Program-made: the position numbers and the translations under genes
Assembly: GCA_036506495.1 (NCBI GenBank)
Contig: DASXRQ010000185.1
Span: 1-58,741 of the forward strand
Length of the DNA: 58,741 nt
Direction: 5' to 3'
Source: DASXRC01 sp036506495
GTDB taxonomy: Bacteria > Actinomycetota > Actinomycetes > Mycobacteriales > Micromonosporaceae
In this document: piece after piece, positions 36,367 to 44,597 of the stretch
Layout of the letters: each line of letters begins with the position of its first letter
Numbering within the stretch: position 1 is the first letter of the stretch
Notes under the pieces: model-generated
Databases searched by the model: none
Told to the model about the DNA's origin: nothing
What the model saw: only the letters and a program-made list of their open reading frames with translations

Positions 36367-36918
36367 TCAGCCGAACGCCGCCGGGTCGATGCGAGCGGTG
36401 AGCGGGTCCGTCAGCTCCAACGGGACGCCCGGCGCGCCGGCCGCGTGCTCGACATAGTGCTCGCCGTCCAACCGGAAGAGTTGGAGGAGCACGCCGCCGT
36501 CCTGCTCGACGAGCAGGCACCAACCAATGCCCGCCTCGGCGTACAGCTGCATCTTGAGGACCCGGTCGATGGCCGGGTTGCCCGGTGAGACGATCTTGCA
36601 GACGAGCCGGACGTGCTCGACATCCACCACCGCCCGGTTGGGATCGATCGGCGTCACGATGGCAACGTCGGGGATCGGAATCCGGCCCTTCTTCAGCCGA
36701 ATGTTGATCGCCTCATACACCTCGAGGCCCGAGCTCCTCGCGGGCCCGTCGAGGGCGTTGGCCAGGAGGCGGGACAGATGCTGGTGTCTGGGGGTGGGGG
36801 CAGGCGTCACGAGCAGGCTCCCGTCGAAGAGCTCCAGGCGATCCTTGGTCTCGCCCAACTCGAGGTAGTCCTCCTCGGTCCACGGCAATCCGCGATCACC
36901 TAGCACTGCCGCGGTCAC
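36367..36918 (-). CDS. Uma2-family protein, PD-(D/E)xK fold, catalytic Glu replaced
   Basis: A 183-aa member of the DUF820/Uma2 family. PTPRHQHLSRLLANAL, the PIPDVAIV strand (Asp84) and DRVLKMQLYAEAGIGW are all family-typical. Relatives normally read E-V-V-S-P in the next strand; here it is C-K-I-V-S-P, so the metal-binding Glu is Lys108 (AAG for GAG, one base change). It may be inactive. GTG 36918 has GGAGG 8 bases upstream; starts at 36927 or 36966 are possible. The biological role of the family is unknown. Confidence 0.82.
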   Translation of the reverse strand: MTAAVLGDRGLPWTEEDYLELGETKDRLELFDGSLLVTPAPTPRHQHLSRLLANALDGPARSSGLEVYEAINIRLKKGRIPIPDVAIVTPIDPNRAVVDVEHVRLVCKIVSPGNPAIDRVLKMQLYAEAGIGWCLLVEQDGGVLLQLFRLDGEHYVEHAAGAPGVPLELTDPLTARIDPAAFG

Positions 36919-36976
36919 GGTGGTCACCTCCGCATGCTCGGACGCCAAGCCGACATTTTGAAACACCCGTTGTGCG

Positions 36977-37432
36977 TCACGGGCCGGTCAGCTCCATCCA
37001 GCGCTCGGGCTGGGACAGCGGGGTAAAGCCGTGCTTGGCGTACAACCCGTGGGCGTCCGCGGTGGCGAGCAGGATTCGTCGCACGCCGCGCGCCCGCAGC
37101 TCGTCCCGTGCGACGCCGACCAGCCACGAGCCCAGGCCGCGCCCCCGCTCGGCCCGGTCGACGTACACGTCGCAGAGCCAGGCGAACGTCGCGGAGTCGG
37201 TCACCGCGCGGGCCACCGCGACCTGCGTCCCGTGCGGCGCGTACACCCCGAACAGCAACGAAGCCTGGGCCGCCCGCACGACGACGTCGCGCGGGCGGCC
37301 GAGGGCCCAGTACGCGTCGGTCGAGAGCCAGCGATGCACCCGGTCCAGATCAAGCCGGGCCGGATCGGTCGAGATCTCGTACCCATCCGCGCGGGTAGTC
37401 GTCAGCACGTCGCAGAGGCTATTCGCGCCCAC
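36977..37432 (-). CDS. GNAT-family N-acetyltransferase
   Basis: A 151-aa acetyltransferase of the GNAT fold. The acetyl-CoA-binding motif is DRAERGRGLGSWLVGVARDE (R/Q-x2-G-x-G/A), after the beta-4 strand WLCDVYVD, and the C-terminal ADAHGLYAKHGFTPL is the usual last motif. The substrate is unknown. GTG 37432 has no clear ribosome site; GTG 37408 is an alternative. It lies between a Uma2-like gene and the type VII locus and probably belongs to neither. Confidence 0.85.
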   Translation of the reverse strand: MGANSLCDVLTTTRADGYEISTDPARLDLDRVHRWLSTDAYWALGRPRDVVVRAAQASLLFGVYAPHGTQVAVARAVTDSATFAWLCDVYVDRAERGRGLGSWLVGVARDELRARGVRRILLATADAHGLYAKHGFTPLSQPERWMELTGP

Positions 37433-37539
37433 CGAACGGGTCGCGGGCCAATCCCCGCAGCGTGGCCACCGGGGTAGCCTCCGTCGGTCGGTGTCGGCCT
37501 ATCGTATGAGTCACGACGCCGTCGCATTGGGGAGGGTGG

Positions 37540-38940
37540 ATGCCGTCGCGGCAGGACCAGCTCCACTCGTACCAGTTCATGGTGCAACGGGTTGTGGCCG
37601 CGCTGGTCGTGCGGGAGACCGACCCGCCGCAGTCCCCGTTCCGGCGCGCCGCGGGCGCCACCTTGGCGAGCGTGCTCGTCGCCGCGATCGTGCTCGGCGG
37701 TGTCGGTGTGTACGGCGTGGTCGTGGGGGGCGGCTCACAACGGTGGCGTGACACCTCCGCCGTCATCGTCGAGAAGGAGTCGGGCGCCCGGTTCGTCTAC
37801 CGGGGCGACAAGCTTCACCCGGTCCTCAACTACGCATCCGGCCTGCTCATCGTCGGAAGCTCCCGGCCGAAGACCGTGCTTGTCTCGCGCAAGTCCATCG
37901 AGGGCGTTCCGCGGGGCACCGCGCTGGGGATCCCAGACGCGCCGGACAGCCTGCCCGCGCCGGAGCGGCTGGTGGGCTCGCCATGGACGGTCTGCTCGGG
38001 TGCCGTGATCGAGAACGGCAGCAGTGCCACACGATCGATGCTGTACGTGGGCGACCAACCGAGTCGTGGCACGCCGCTGGGCGACAAGGCCCTCCTGGCC
38101 CGAAACGACGACGACTCGTACCTGATCTACCGCAACCGGCGCCACCTCGTTCACGACGCGGCCACGGTGCTGGCGGCGCTGGGATGGACAACCGCCCGGC
38201 CGGTGCCGGTCTCCTCGGCCCTGCTGAACATGCTCGACGTCGGCCGAACCCTCGAACGGATCCGCATCGACCGCCGCGGCGCCCCGTCCCCGGTCGCCGC
38301 CGGGGCGAAGATCGGCCAGGTATTCATCACCGAGCTGCAGGGCGGGGGCCGGCAGTACGCAGTCGCGGTCGAGGACGGTCTCGCCCCGATCACCCAGGTG
38401 CAGGCGGACATCGTCCTCACCGATCCGCGCACGGCCTCGCGTGTCGGCCAGAGCGAGCCGACCGAGATGTCGCAGAGCGACTTTGCGCGCGCCCACAAGT
38501 TGCCCGCGATCGGGGTGTCCGGCGGGACGGCCCCGTCGACCACTCCCGACCTCGCGAACGCCGAGGGCGCGATCTGTGCAGTTATCGAGGGTGACACCGG
38601 AGTGTCGGTGGTCCGGACCGGTGTGGCCGTTCCCTACCCCTCGGATGCGGTGCGGACCGCGTCCCGCACGTCGTCCGGGACCGTGCTCGCGGACTACGTA
38701 TTCGTCGCGCCCGGCCGGGGTGCCGTGGTGCAGGCCGCGAACGGCCCCGATGGCGGGGGCGCGATCTCGGTCGTCACCGATCTCGGTCAGCGCTATCCGG
38801 TCGCGGGTCCAGCCGTGCTGGGCATGCTCGGGTACGGCGACATCCGGCCCGTACGACTGCCCACGTCGGTCGTGGCGCTGCTGCCGAGCGGCCCCGCCCT
38901 TGATCCCGAGCAGGCGGCGGCGCCGGTCGCCGCACAGTGA
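37540..38940 (+). CDS. eccB: Type VII secretion protein EccB
   Basis: A 466-aa membrane component of the ESX/type VII secretion machine. A short cytoplasmic N-terminus (RQDQLHSYQFMVQRVVAALV, the family hallmark) leads to one membrane helix at about 38-62 and a large extracytoplasmic domain with AGRT-like repeats and Cys (SPWTVCSGAV and EGAICAVIEG). Length is normal. GGAGGG precedes ATG 37540. The usual partners eccC, eccD and eccE are not beside it. Two WXG100 genes follow. Confidence 0.93.
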   Translation: MPSRQDQLHSYQFMVQRVVAALVVRETDPPQSPFRRAAGATLASVLVAAIVLGGVGVYGVVVGGGSQRWRDTSAVIVEKESGARFVYRGDKLHPVLNYASGLLIVGSSRPKTVLVSRKSIEGVPRGTALGIPDAPDSLPAPERLVGSPWTVCSGAVIENGSSATRSMLYVGDQPSRGTPLGDKALLARNDDDSYLIYRNRRHLVHDAATVLAALGWTTARPVPVSSALLNMLDVGRTLERIRIDRRGAPSPVAAGAKIGQVFITELQGGGRQYAVAVEDGLAPITQVQADIVLTDPRTASRVGQSEPTEMSQSDFARAHKLPAIGVSGGTAPSTTPDLANAEGAICAVIEGDTGVSVVRTGVAVPYPSDAVRTASRTSSGTVLADYVFVAPGRGAVVQAANGPDGGGAISVVTDLGQRYPVAGPAVLGMLGYGDIRPVRLPTSVVALLPSGPALDPEQAAAPVAAQ

Positions 38941-39026
38941 CGGTTATCCACAGGCACCACAACGGGGCTACCGCGGGGTGGGGCGATTCGCTACCGTCGG
39001 CGACGGAGAAGAACGGGGCGGGGGAA

Positions 39027-39048
39027 CGCGGGGGCGGAGCCCCCCGCG
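39027..39048 (+). terminator. GC-rich hairpin after eccB, terminator-like
   Basis: CGCGGGGGC and GCCCCCCGCG pair around a GGA loop, 86 bases after the eccB stop. No U-tract follows, as is common in actinobacteria. It may attenuate transcription between eccB and the WXG100 genes. Confidence 0.4.
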
Positions 39049-39117
39049 GGTGGCGCAGGGTCCACACTGGACTCTCGAAAGTTGCGCACGACGACAAGAG
39101 AGCGGGGTGACACTGGG

Positions 39118-39441
39118 GTGGCTCAGAGCACACAGGCGCAGGCCGCGGTGATGGAGCGGACGGCCGCCAGGTTCGAGCAGGTCAACGAGGCGCTGCAGGG
39201 CATGCTCCGGCAGCTGATGTCCGAGCTGGAGGCGCTGCAGTCGGCCTGGCGCGGCGCCGGTGGCCGGTCCTTCGAACAGGTCAAGATGGCCTGGGCGAGC
39301 GACCAGGAGGCACTGCAGCGCGCATTGCGCGAGACCGCCGGCGCTATTCGCACCGCCGGCCGGCAGTACGACGCGTCCGACACCGAGGCGGCTAGCCGGG
39401 TCGCCCAAACCAACCACGGCGGCATGTCGCTGCCGCTGTAG
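39118..39441 (+). CDS. WXG100-family protein (EsxB/CFP-10-like)
   Basis: A 107-aa helix-turn-helix hairpin protein secreted by type VII systems. The turn motif is W44-R-G46 (SAWRGAGG), and the C-terminal helix has the secretion signal Y-x3-D (YDASD). GTG 39118 gives the usual ~100-aa length; the frame extends to 39082. The next gene is a second WXG100 protein after 22 bases, so they probably form the secreted heterodimer. Confidence 0.92.
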   Translation: MAQSTQAQAAVMERTAARFEQVNEALQGMLRQLMSELEALQSAWRGAGGRSFEQVKMAWASDQEALQRALRETAGAIRTAGRQYDASDTEAASRVAQTNHGGMSLPL

Positions 39442-39463
39442 ACACCTGGGGAGGGTGCGTCCG

Positions 39464-39754
39464 ATGGGCGATGTCATGTACATCAACTTTCCCGCGCTTC
39501 AGAAGGCCAGCGCGGACATTCAGGCGGCGCTCAACACCATGGAGTCCCAGCTCGGCGAGCTCGAACGCGACGCCGCGCCGTTGGTCGCCACGTGGGACGG
39601 CGACGCGAAGGCCGCGTACGAGCAGCGCCAGGCGCGCTGGCGGTCGGCCGCGGCCGACCTGTCCGCGATGCTGCGCGACATCAAGGTCGCCGTGGACGAC
39701 TCCGCCGCCGACTACCTGCAAACGGAGAAGAAGAACACCCAGCTCTTCGAGTGA
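39464..39754 (+). CDS. WXG100-family protein (EsxA/ESAT-6-like)
   Basis: A 96-aa WXG100 protein with the turn motif W44-D-G46 (ATWDGDAKAAY) and a C-terminal Y-x3-E signal (YLQTE). Charged, heptad-like helices flank the turn. ATG 39464 follows GGGGAGGG. It is the likely partner of the preceding WXG100 protein. It ends 5 bases from the end of the convergent mycosin gene. Confidence 0.93.
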   Translation: MGDVMYINFPALQKASADIQAALNTMESQLGELERDAAPLVATWDGDAKAAYEQRQARWRSAAADLSAMLRDIKVAVDDSAADYLQTEKKNTQLFE

Positions 39755-39759
39755 GCGGG

Positions 39760-41046
39760 CTACGCTCGCGGGCTCGTAGGGTGTGCGGCGGTCCGGTGCG
39801 CGGCGGCCCGGCGTGCGGCGGCCCGGCCCGCGGTGGCCGGGCGCCATCGCCGTCGTACGCCGCTGGGCAGCACCACCGAGCCGAGGGTCGCGAGCGCAGC
39901 CGCGGCCGCACCGGCCAGCGCGAACCACAACGCCCGCTCGCGGGCCCGTTCCGAGCGTGCTCGCGCGGCCGCGGCCGCCGGATCGACCCGGGGCGGCGGA
40001 AGCGGCGCCGGTCGGTTCACCTGCGACGAGCCGATCAGGTCGACCGCCGCACGGTAGGGGTCGACCACGCCCGCGCCGTACGCCGCGCTGTCCCGTCCGC
40101 CCGGCGACGGGTCAGCCGTCGCCTCGAGGCGACGCCGTACGTCCGCGGCGGACAATCCGGCGTGGAGCCGGCGGATGAGGGCGGCGGCCGCCGAGACGAA
40201 CGGCGCGGCGTAGCTGGTGCCACTTTCGATGGCGTGCCCGCGCCCCGGCGTCGCCACGGTGACGCCGCCGCCGGGCGCCACGATGTCCACATACGACCCG
40301 ACTTGCGAAAACTCCTCGCGAAGCCCGTCCTGGCCGATGGCGCCCACGCCGATAACGGAGTCGTACGCCGCGGGATAGGGCCGCGGATCCCTCTGCTGGT
40401 GCAGGTTCCCGACGGCCGCGACCACGACCACGTCCTTCGCGATCGCATAGCGGACCGCCTCGCGGACGGCGGGCACGTCCTCGTAGAGCACGACGGAGAG
40501 ATTGAGGACGTCGGCGCCGTGATCGGCGGCCCAGCGGATCGCCTCGGCGAACCGTGCCGGGCTGACCGTTCGTCCAGAGGCCTCACCGTTGATGACCTCC
40601 TGCTCGCTCACGCGTACCGGAAGAATCTCGGCGCCCGGCGCGATCCCGCGCAGGCCCATGCCCTCGGTCTTCGTCGCGGCGATGATGCTCGCGACCGCGG
40701 TGCCGTGCCCGACGCAGTCCAGCCGCCCGTCATTGCCGGGCCCGGGGTCGAGGAAGTCCTTGCCCGGCAGCACGCGCCCACGAAGCTGCGGATGTCGAGC
40801 GTCCACGCCGGAGTCGATGACCGCGACGACCACGCCGCGCCCGTCCGTGATCGGCACCAGACGGTCGCTCGCGAACCAGCGCTGCGCCCAGGGCACCGCA
40901 CGAATCGGCTGCGTCTGTTCGGGCGGGGACGCGCACGACGCCGCGGCGTACGCGGGAGGGGGCGAGGCGACCGTGGCGGCGGCCGCCGCGAGCAGGCCGG
41001 CGATCGCGAACAGGGTCCTGCCGCCACGCATCCGGGAGCCCTTCAT
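39760..41046 (-). CDS. mycP: Mycosin, type VII secretion-associated S8 serine protease
   Basis: A 428-aa subtilisin-like protease anchored in the membrane. A signal peptide (about residues 8-34, ending PAYAAA) precedes the peptidase with catalytic D78 (VAVIDSGVDARHP), H114 (VGHGTAVAS) and S278 (ESGTSYAAPFVSA), and oxyanion N214. A Pro/Ala/Arg linker leads to a C-terminal helix (372-394) and a basic tail, the usual mycosin layout. ATG 41046 or 41031 could be used. It is convergent with the WXG100 pair and divergent from the SseB-domain gene. Confidence 0.92.
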   Translation of the reverse strand: MKGSRMRGGRTLFAIAGLLAAAAATVASPPPAYAAASCASPPEQTQPIRAVPWAQRWFASDRLVPITDGRGVVVAVIDSGVDARHPQLRGRVLPGKDFLDPGPGNDGRLDCVGHGTAVASIIAATKTEGMGLRGIAPGAEILPVRVSEQEVINGEASGRTVSPARFAEAIRWAADHGADVLNLSVVLYEDVPAVREAVRYAIAKDVVVVAAVGNLHQQRDPRPYPAAYDSVIGVGAIGQDGLREEFSQVGSYVDIVAPGGGVTVATPGRGHAIESGTSYAAPFVSAAAALIRRLHAGLSAADVRRRLEATADPSPGGRDSAAYGAGVVDPYRAAVDLIGSSQVNRPAPLPPPRVDPAAAAARARSERARERALWFALAGAAAAALATLGSVVLPSGVRRRWRPATAGRAAARRAAAHRTAAHPTSPRA

Positions 41047-41179
41047 CTCGTACCTTCGGCATCGGATGCTATCGACGTATCGCTGAAAATTGGGACCACG
41101 GGCGGCTATTCGTGATCTTGCTGGCACCTTGTAGGTTGTACGCGATGCTTCTGGCCCGATTCGGCGGAGGGAGGTGGCC

Positions 41180-43162
41180 GTGAGCGAGTGGGCGCCGACG
41201 ACCGAGGCCGAGATCGCCATGCGCGACGCGTTGCGCGCTGGCGACCAGGAACTTTACTTCCGCATCCTGGCGCGGACGGAGCTGCTGCTGCCGGTGTCGT
41301 CCGACGCGCTCGCGGGCCGCACCACGATGGGCTGGGGCACCTGGACGACCAACGGGCGCACGCACGTGCTGGCGTTCACCTCGAGCGAGGCGCTGCGGGC
41401 CTGCCTGGCCGAGCACGCCGGCTCGGCCCGGCGCATGCCGTACCACGAGCTCGCCGGCAGCTGGCCCAACCTGGACTGGTGGCTGGCGGTCAACCCGGGT
41501 CTGCCGATCGAGGGCTACCTGCCGGCCTGGTTCGTTTCCCAACTTGCCCGCGGGGATGTCCGCCTGCCGGGCCGCTCACTGGGTGCCGCTGCCCGGCTTG
41601 AGCGGCCCGGCACGGCCGGCCGAGCGCGGGCCACCGCGGCGGTCCCTCTTCGCACGGTACCGAGGCAGACGAGGCCGGAGCCGCCGGAGGAGGCTCCGGC
41701 GGGCGGCCGAGTGCGGCCGGGCGCCAACGGTATGTCGGGTAGGCCGACCGTCGCTCCGCCGCTAGCCGGATCACCCGGAACGGCCGCGCCGGCCGCCGCG
41801 GGCGCGAACGGGCAACCCGCGTTCGCGGGTGCCGAACTGCCGATCGACCAGCCGATCGCCTCGCGAGGCGTCGGGGCGTCGGCCCGGGCTACCGTTCCCG
41901 CTCCGCAGGTCAGTCCAGGACCGCAGCCGGCCGTGCCGGAGACGTCGTCACGGGCGGCCGTGGAGCCGTCGCGCGCGCTTGCGGAGCCGTCGGGGGCGGC
42001 CGCGGAGCCGCTGCCCATCTCGGACCCGCTGGCCGCGCTGGAGCCGCTGACGGCTCGACGACCGCCCACCGACCCGGAATCGCCGCCCACGTCGGCGTCG
42101 GCGCCCGAGCCGGCATCGCGGGCGCCGGACGCTCCCACCCTGTCGCGCACGACATCTCCGGTCGACCGGGTGCCGCCGCCGTTCGAGCCGGCCAACGATG
42201 TCGAGGAGAGCCTGCTGGCGGCGGCCGGGGACGGCAACACCGACTCGTTCCTCTCCACCCTGCTGTTGGCTCGCGTGTTGGTGCCGCGCCAGGCCGGAGC
42301 CACGGCCGGGGTGCGCCCGGGTGACCCCGGTTTCGCCTGGCGTACCGAGCTGATCGACGGTGACCGGTATGTCGTGGTGTTCACCTCCCACGCTCGACTG
42401 ACCGAGCACATGACCGCGTCCGCAACGGCGGACGAGGCCGGCGACGCCGTCCCGGTCAGGTTTGTGCGTTTGATTCGCGCCTGGCCGGACGAATCCTGGT
42501 CGTTCGCGGTCAATCCGGGTAGCCCGGTCGGCGCTACCCTCCCTGGTGACCAGATCGTCGCGTTGGCGAGCTGGGCGGCCGAGGTCGGGCTCGGCGACGA
42601 CGAAGACGATCAGCGTGCCGAGCAGCCGATCGAGGCGGCACCGGCCGCACAAACGCCCGCGCCTCCGCCGGAGCGGCCGCGGCCCACGATGATGCAGAAG
42701 GCCGTCGCCCCGACGCAGGTCACGTACTACCTCGAGCGGGGCTATGACCGGGTCTCCGGCTTCGTCCACCGCGTCGACGAGGTCGCTCACCTGAAGACGC
42801 CCGCCAAGCTGCACGTCGCGCTGGGCCTCGGATACCCGAACTCGCCGTTTTCTCCGGATGCCCCCGAGGTGTACGCGCTGCGCTGGCCCGCGTACCGGCC
42901 GAGTCTCTACCGCATCCCGTACGGCGGGCAGACCGAGGCCGCGATGCGCGCGATGGAGGGTTGGGTCATTGAACGGCCACCGTTCCGCGGCAACGGATTC
43001 GCTCCCGGCGACAGCAACGACGTGATCGCCGAGTTCAAGGTCGACAGCGTACGACTGCCGCACGGGGCCCAGCTGTGGCGTGTGACGCCGGACGGTGCCG
43101 ACGAGCTCGTCGCGGTGCTCGACGCCGACGGACCGATCTGGCGACCGGTGGTCGAGCCGTGA
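41180..43162 (+). CDS. Two-domain SseB-family protein at a type VII locus
   Basis: A 660-aa soluble protein. An SseB N-terminal-type domain covers about residues 1-135 (ending around LDWWLAVNPGLPIEGYLPAW). A ~200-residue Ala/Pro/Ser linker follows, then a second SseB-like domain (about 330-470) with the matching SWSFAVNPGSPVGATLPGD. A C-terminal domain of about 165 residues (from PTMMQKAVAPTQVTYYLERG) is new to me. SseB in E. coli concerns serine sensitivity; its role here is unknown. GTG 41180 has GAGG 5 bases upstream. It overlaps the next gene by GTGA. Confidence 0.8.
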   Translation: MSEWAPTTEAEIAMRDALRAGDQELYFRILARTELLLPVSSDALAGRTTMGWGTWTTNGRTHVLAFTSSEALRACLAEHAGSARRMPYHELAGSWPNLDWWLAVNPGLPIEGYLPAWFVSQLARGDVRLPGRSLGAAARLERPGTAGRARATAAVPLRTVPRQTRPEPPEEAPAGGRVRPGANGMSGRPTVAPPLAGSPGTAAPAAAGANGQPAFAGAELPIDQPIASRGVGASARATVPAPQVSPGPQPAVPETSSRAAVEPSRALAEPSGAAAEPLPISDPLAALEPLTARRPPTDPESPPTSASAPEPASRAPDAPTLSRTTSPVDRVPPPFEPANDVEESLLAAAGDGNTDSFLSTLLLARVLVPRQAGATAGVRPGDPGFAWRTELIDGDRYVVVFTSHARLTEHMTASATADEAGDAVPVRFVRLIRAWPDESWSFAVNPGSPVGATLPGDQIVALASWAAEVGLGDDEDDQRAEQPIEAAPAAQTPAPPPERPRPTMMQKAVAPTQVTYYLERGYDRVSGFVHRVDEVAHLKTPAKLHVALGLGYPNSPFSPDAPEVYALRWPAYRPSLYRIPYGGQTEAAMRAMEGWVIERPPFRGNGFAPGDSNDVIAEFKVDSVRLPHGAQLWRVTPDGADELVAVLDADGPIWRPVVEP

Positions 43163-43524
43163 TCCGGGACGGCTATGTGGCCGTATGGCACGGTCGGGAG
43201 TTCGAGGCGAGCCCGGACGGGGACTCCGTGCGCATCTACCAGGCGCAGCCCGGCGATGGGTTCGACGAGGTACGGGTCGGCCGGTTCGTCCGCGTCGTCC
43301 CGGCCGTCGAGGTGGACGATCTGGCGTACGTCCGGACCACCTGCTCCTGGAAGGGTGAACCGTTCATCGTGCTCGGCCAGCACGAGTCCTGGCTGCGGGT
43401 GGAGTACGCGGGCGGTCGCTGGCCGATCGCGGAGTCCATGCAGTTGGAGGAGTTCGACTTCGGCGTCTACCAGGGCTGGGCGCCCGCCGCCGAGGTCGTC
43501 GACCTCCGCGAACACCGCATCTGA
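43159..43524 (+). CDS. Hypothetical protein co-transcribed with the SseB-domain gene
   Basis: A 121-aa acidic, mostly beta-type protein I do not recognise. It has no signal peptide, membrane helix or catalytic motif. Aromatic-rich segments are GYVAVWHGREFEASPDGDSV, then HESWLRVEYAGGRWPIAES, and FDFGVYQGWAPAAEVVDL at the end. GTG 43159 overlaps the upstream stop (GTGA), so translation is coupled to the SseB-domain protein and the two probably interact. It might be an immunity- or chaperone-type partner, which is speculation. Confidence 0.72.
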   Translation: MIRDGYVAVWHGREFEASPDGDSVRIYQAQPGDGFDEVRVGRFVRVVPAVEVDDLAYVRTTCSWKGEPFIVLGQHESWLRVEYAGGRWPIAESMQLEEFDFGVYQGWAPAAEVVDLREHRI

Positions 43525-43563
43525 CCGCAGAAGATCGACGCAGTCTTGCAGAGGTCGCGTGAT

Positions 43564-43609
43564 CAACATGGGTTTACTCCGCAACCCGTGCGAGTTTGCG
43601 GTGATGTTG
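43564..43609. repeat. Nested inverted repeat between convergent genes, second copy of a dispersed motif
   Basis: CAACAT (43564-43569) pairs with ATGTTG (43604-43609); inside, CCGCAA (43579-43584) pairs with TTGCGG (43596-43601). The core CAACCCGTGCGAGTTTGCGG matches 11172-11191 except for one base. It probably acts as a two-way terminator. Confidence 0.5.
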
Positions 43610-43616
43610 GGGGTGG

Positions 43617-44537
43617 TCAGGACTTCGCCCAGCGCAGGATCTCGCCGGCGATGAGGTCGGGCGTCTCCACGTGCGGAAAGTGTCCGACGTCGGGCAGCAG
43701 GCGCCACTCGTAGCCCGCTATGACGTACCGACCCGAGCCCTGCGCGGTCCGCGGCAGAATGGCGGTGTCAACCGCGCCGTGCAGCTGGAGCGTCGGCGTG
43801 ATGATCGGCTGCTGGAGCAGGCGCACGAAGCGGTACCCGTGCAGGCGTAGCACCGACCGAAAGGCCCACCGGTACGCCTCGAGCGCGCAGAACGCCACCT
43901 GCGGGATCTGCATGGCCTCTCGGCACTTGTCCGAGTACGCGGTGAAGTCGTCGGTACCCGCCCACGTCGGCCCGGTCCACCGGCGCAGCAGATCGCCGAC
44001 CAGCGCCGCGTCGTCGCGGGTCAGGACGTGCTCGTAGCGCGGGATCTGGAAGCGCAACGTGGGCGCCGCGGCGGCGAACTGCCCGCGGGGATCGGAGACC
44101 AGCGCCGCCCGCAGCCGCAGGGGGTGCGCGGCACCGATGACGACCAACCGCTTGACCATGTGCGGATGGAACGCGGCGGCGGTCCACCCAGCCATGCCGC
44201 CGAAGCCCGCCCCCACCACGATGGCGGAGCGCTCCCCGAGGGCCCGGATCAACCCGGTCACGTCCGCGGCCATGGTGTACCCGTCGTAACCGCGCGGAGG
44301 CTTGTCACTCGCGCCGTACCCCCGCACGTCCACCGCGACGGCCCGGAAGCCGGCGCCCGCGACCGCTGGCAGGATGTCGTGCCAGGCCCACCAGAACTCC
44401 GGGAATCCGTGCAGGAACAGCACAAGCGGACCCGCCCCGGCCTCGACGACGTGGAAGCGGCTGCCGTTCGCGCTGACGAACCGGTGTGTCCACGCACCGT
44501 CCAGCAGGACACACGACTCGTCGACGGAAGACCTCAT
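43617..44537 (-). CDS. Alpha/beta-hydrolase-fold protein lacking the nucleophile
   Basis: A 306-aa epoxide-hydrolase-like protein. It has the HGFPEFWWAWHDILPA oxyanion region and AVDVRGYGASDKPPRGYDGY, followed by the nucleophile elbow. There, relatives have G-H-D-W-G-G or G-x-S-x-G; this protein has G109-A-G111-F-G-G114, so a Gly occupies the nucleophile site. The C-terminal DVGHFPHVETPDLIAGEILR still supplies the usual His. It may be a non-catalytic relative or use a different mechanism. A TAGGCT box lies 7 bases before ATG 44537. Confidence 0.85.
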   Translation of the reverse strand: MRSSVDESCVLLDGAWTHRFVSANGSRFHVVEAGAGPLVLFLHGFPEFWWAWHDILPAVAGAGFRAVAVDVRGYGASDKPPRGYDGYTMAADVTGLIRALGERSAIVVGAGFGGMAGWTAAAFHPHMVKRLVVIGAAHPLRLRAALVSDPRGQFAAAAPTLRFQIPRYEHVLTRDDAALVGDLLRRWTGPTWAGTDDFTAYSDKCREAMQIPQVAFCALEAYRWAFRSVLRLHGYRFVRLLQQPIITPTLQLHGAVDTAILPRTAQGSGRYVIAGYEWRLLPDVGHFPHVETPDLIAGEILRWAKS

Positions 44538-44544
44538 GGCGCCC

Positions 44545-44591
44545 AGCCTAGGGCCTACCGTGCCGAAGGAGTCTCGGCCTCCGATTACCGT
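44545..44591. promoter_or_regulatory. Divergent -10 boxes for the hydrolase and C45 genes
   Basis: TAGGCT on the minus strand (44550-44545) lies 7 bases before ATG 44537; TACCGT on the plus strand (44586-44591) lies 6 bases before ATG 44598. Both predict leaderless mRNAs. Confidence 0.45.
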
Positions 44592-44597
44592 GCAGGG

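Noticed and set aside
38944..38952. TTATCCACA, a perfect E. coli-type DnaA box after eccB
   Set aside because: It is a single site, with no cluster of boxes, no AT-rich unwinding element and no dnaA/dnaN nearby. Actinobacterial origins normally use TTGTCCACA clusters.
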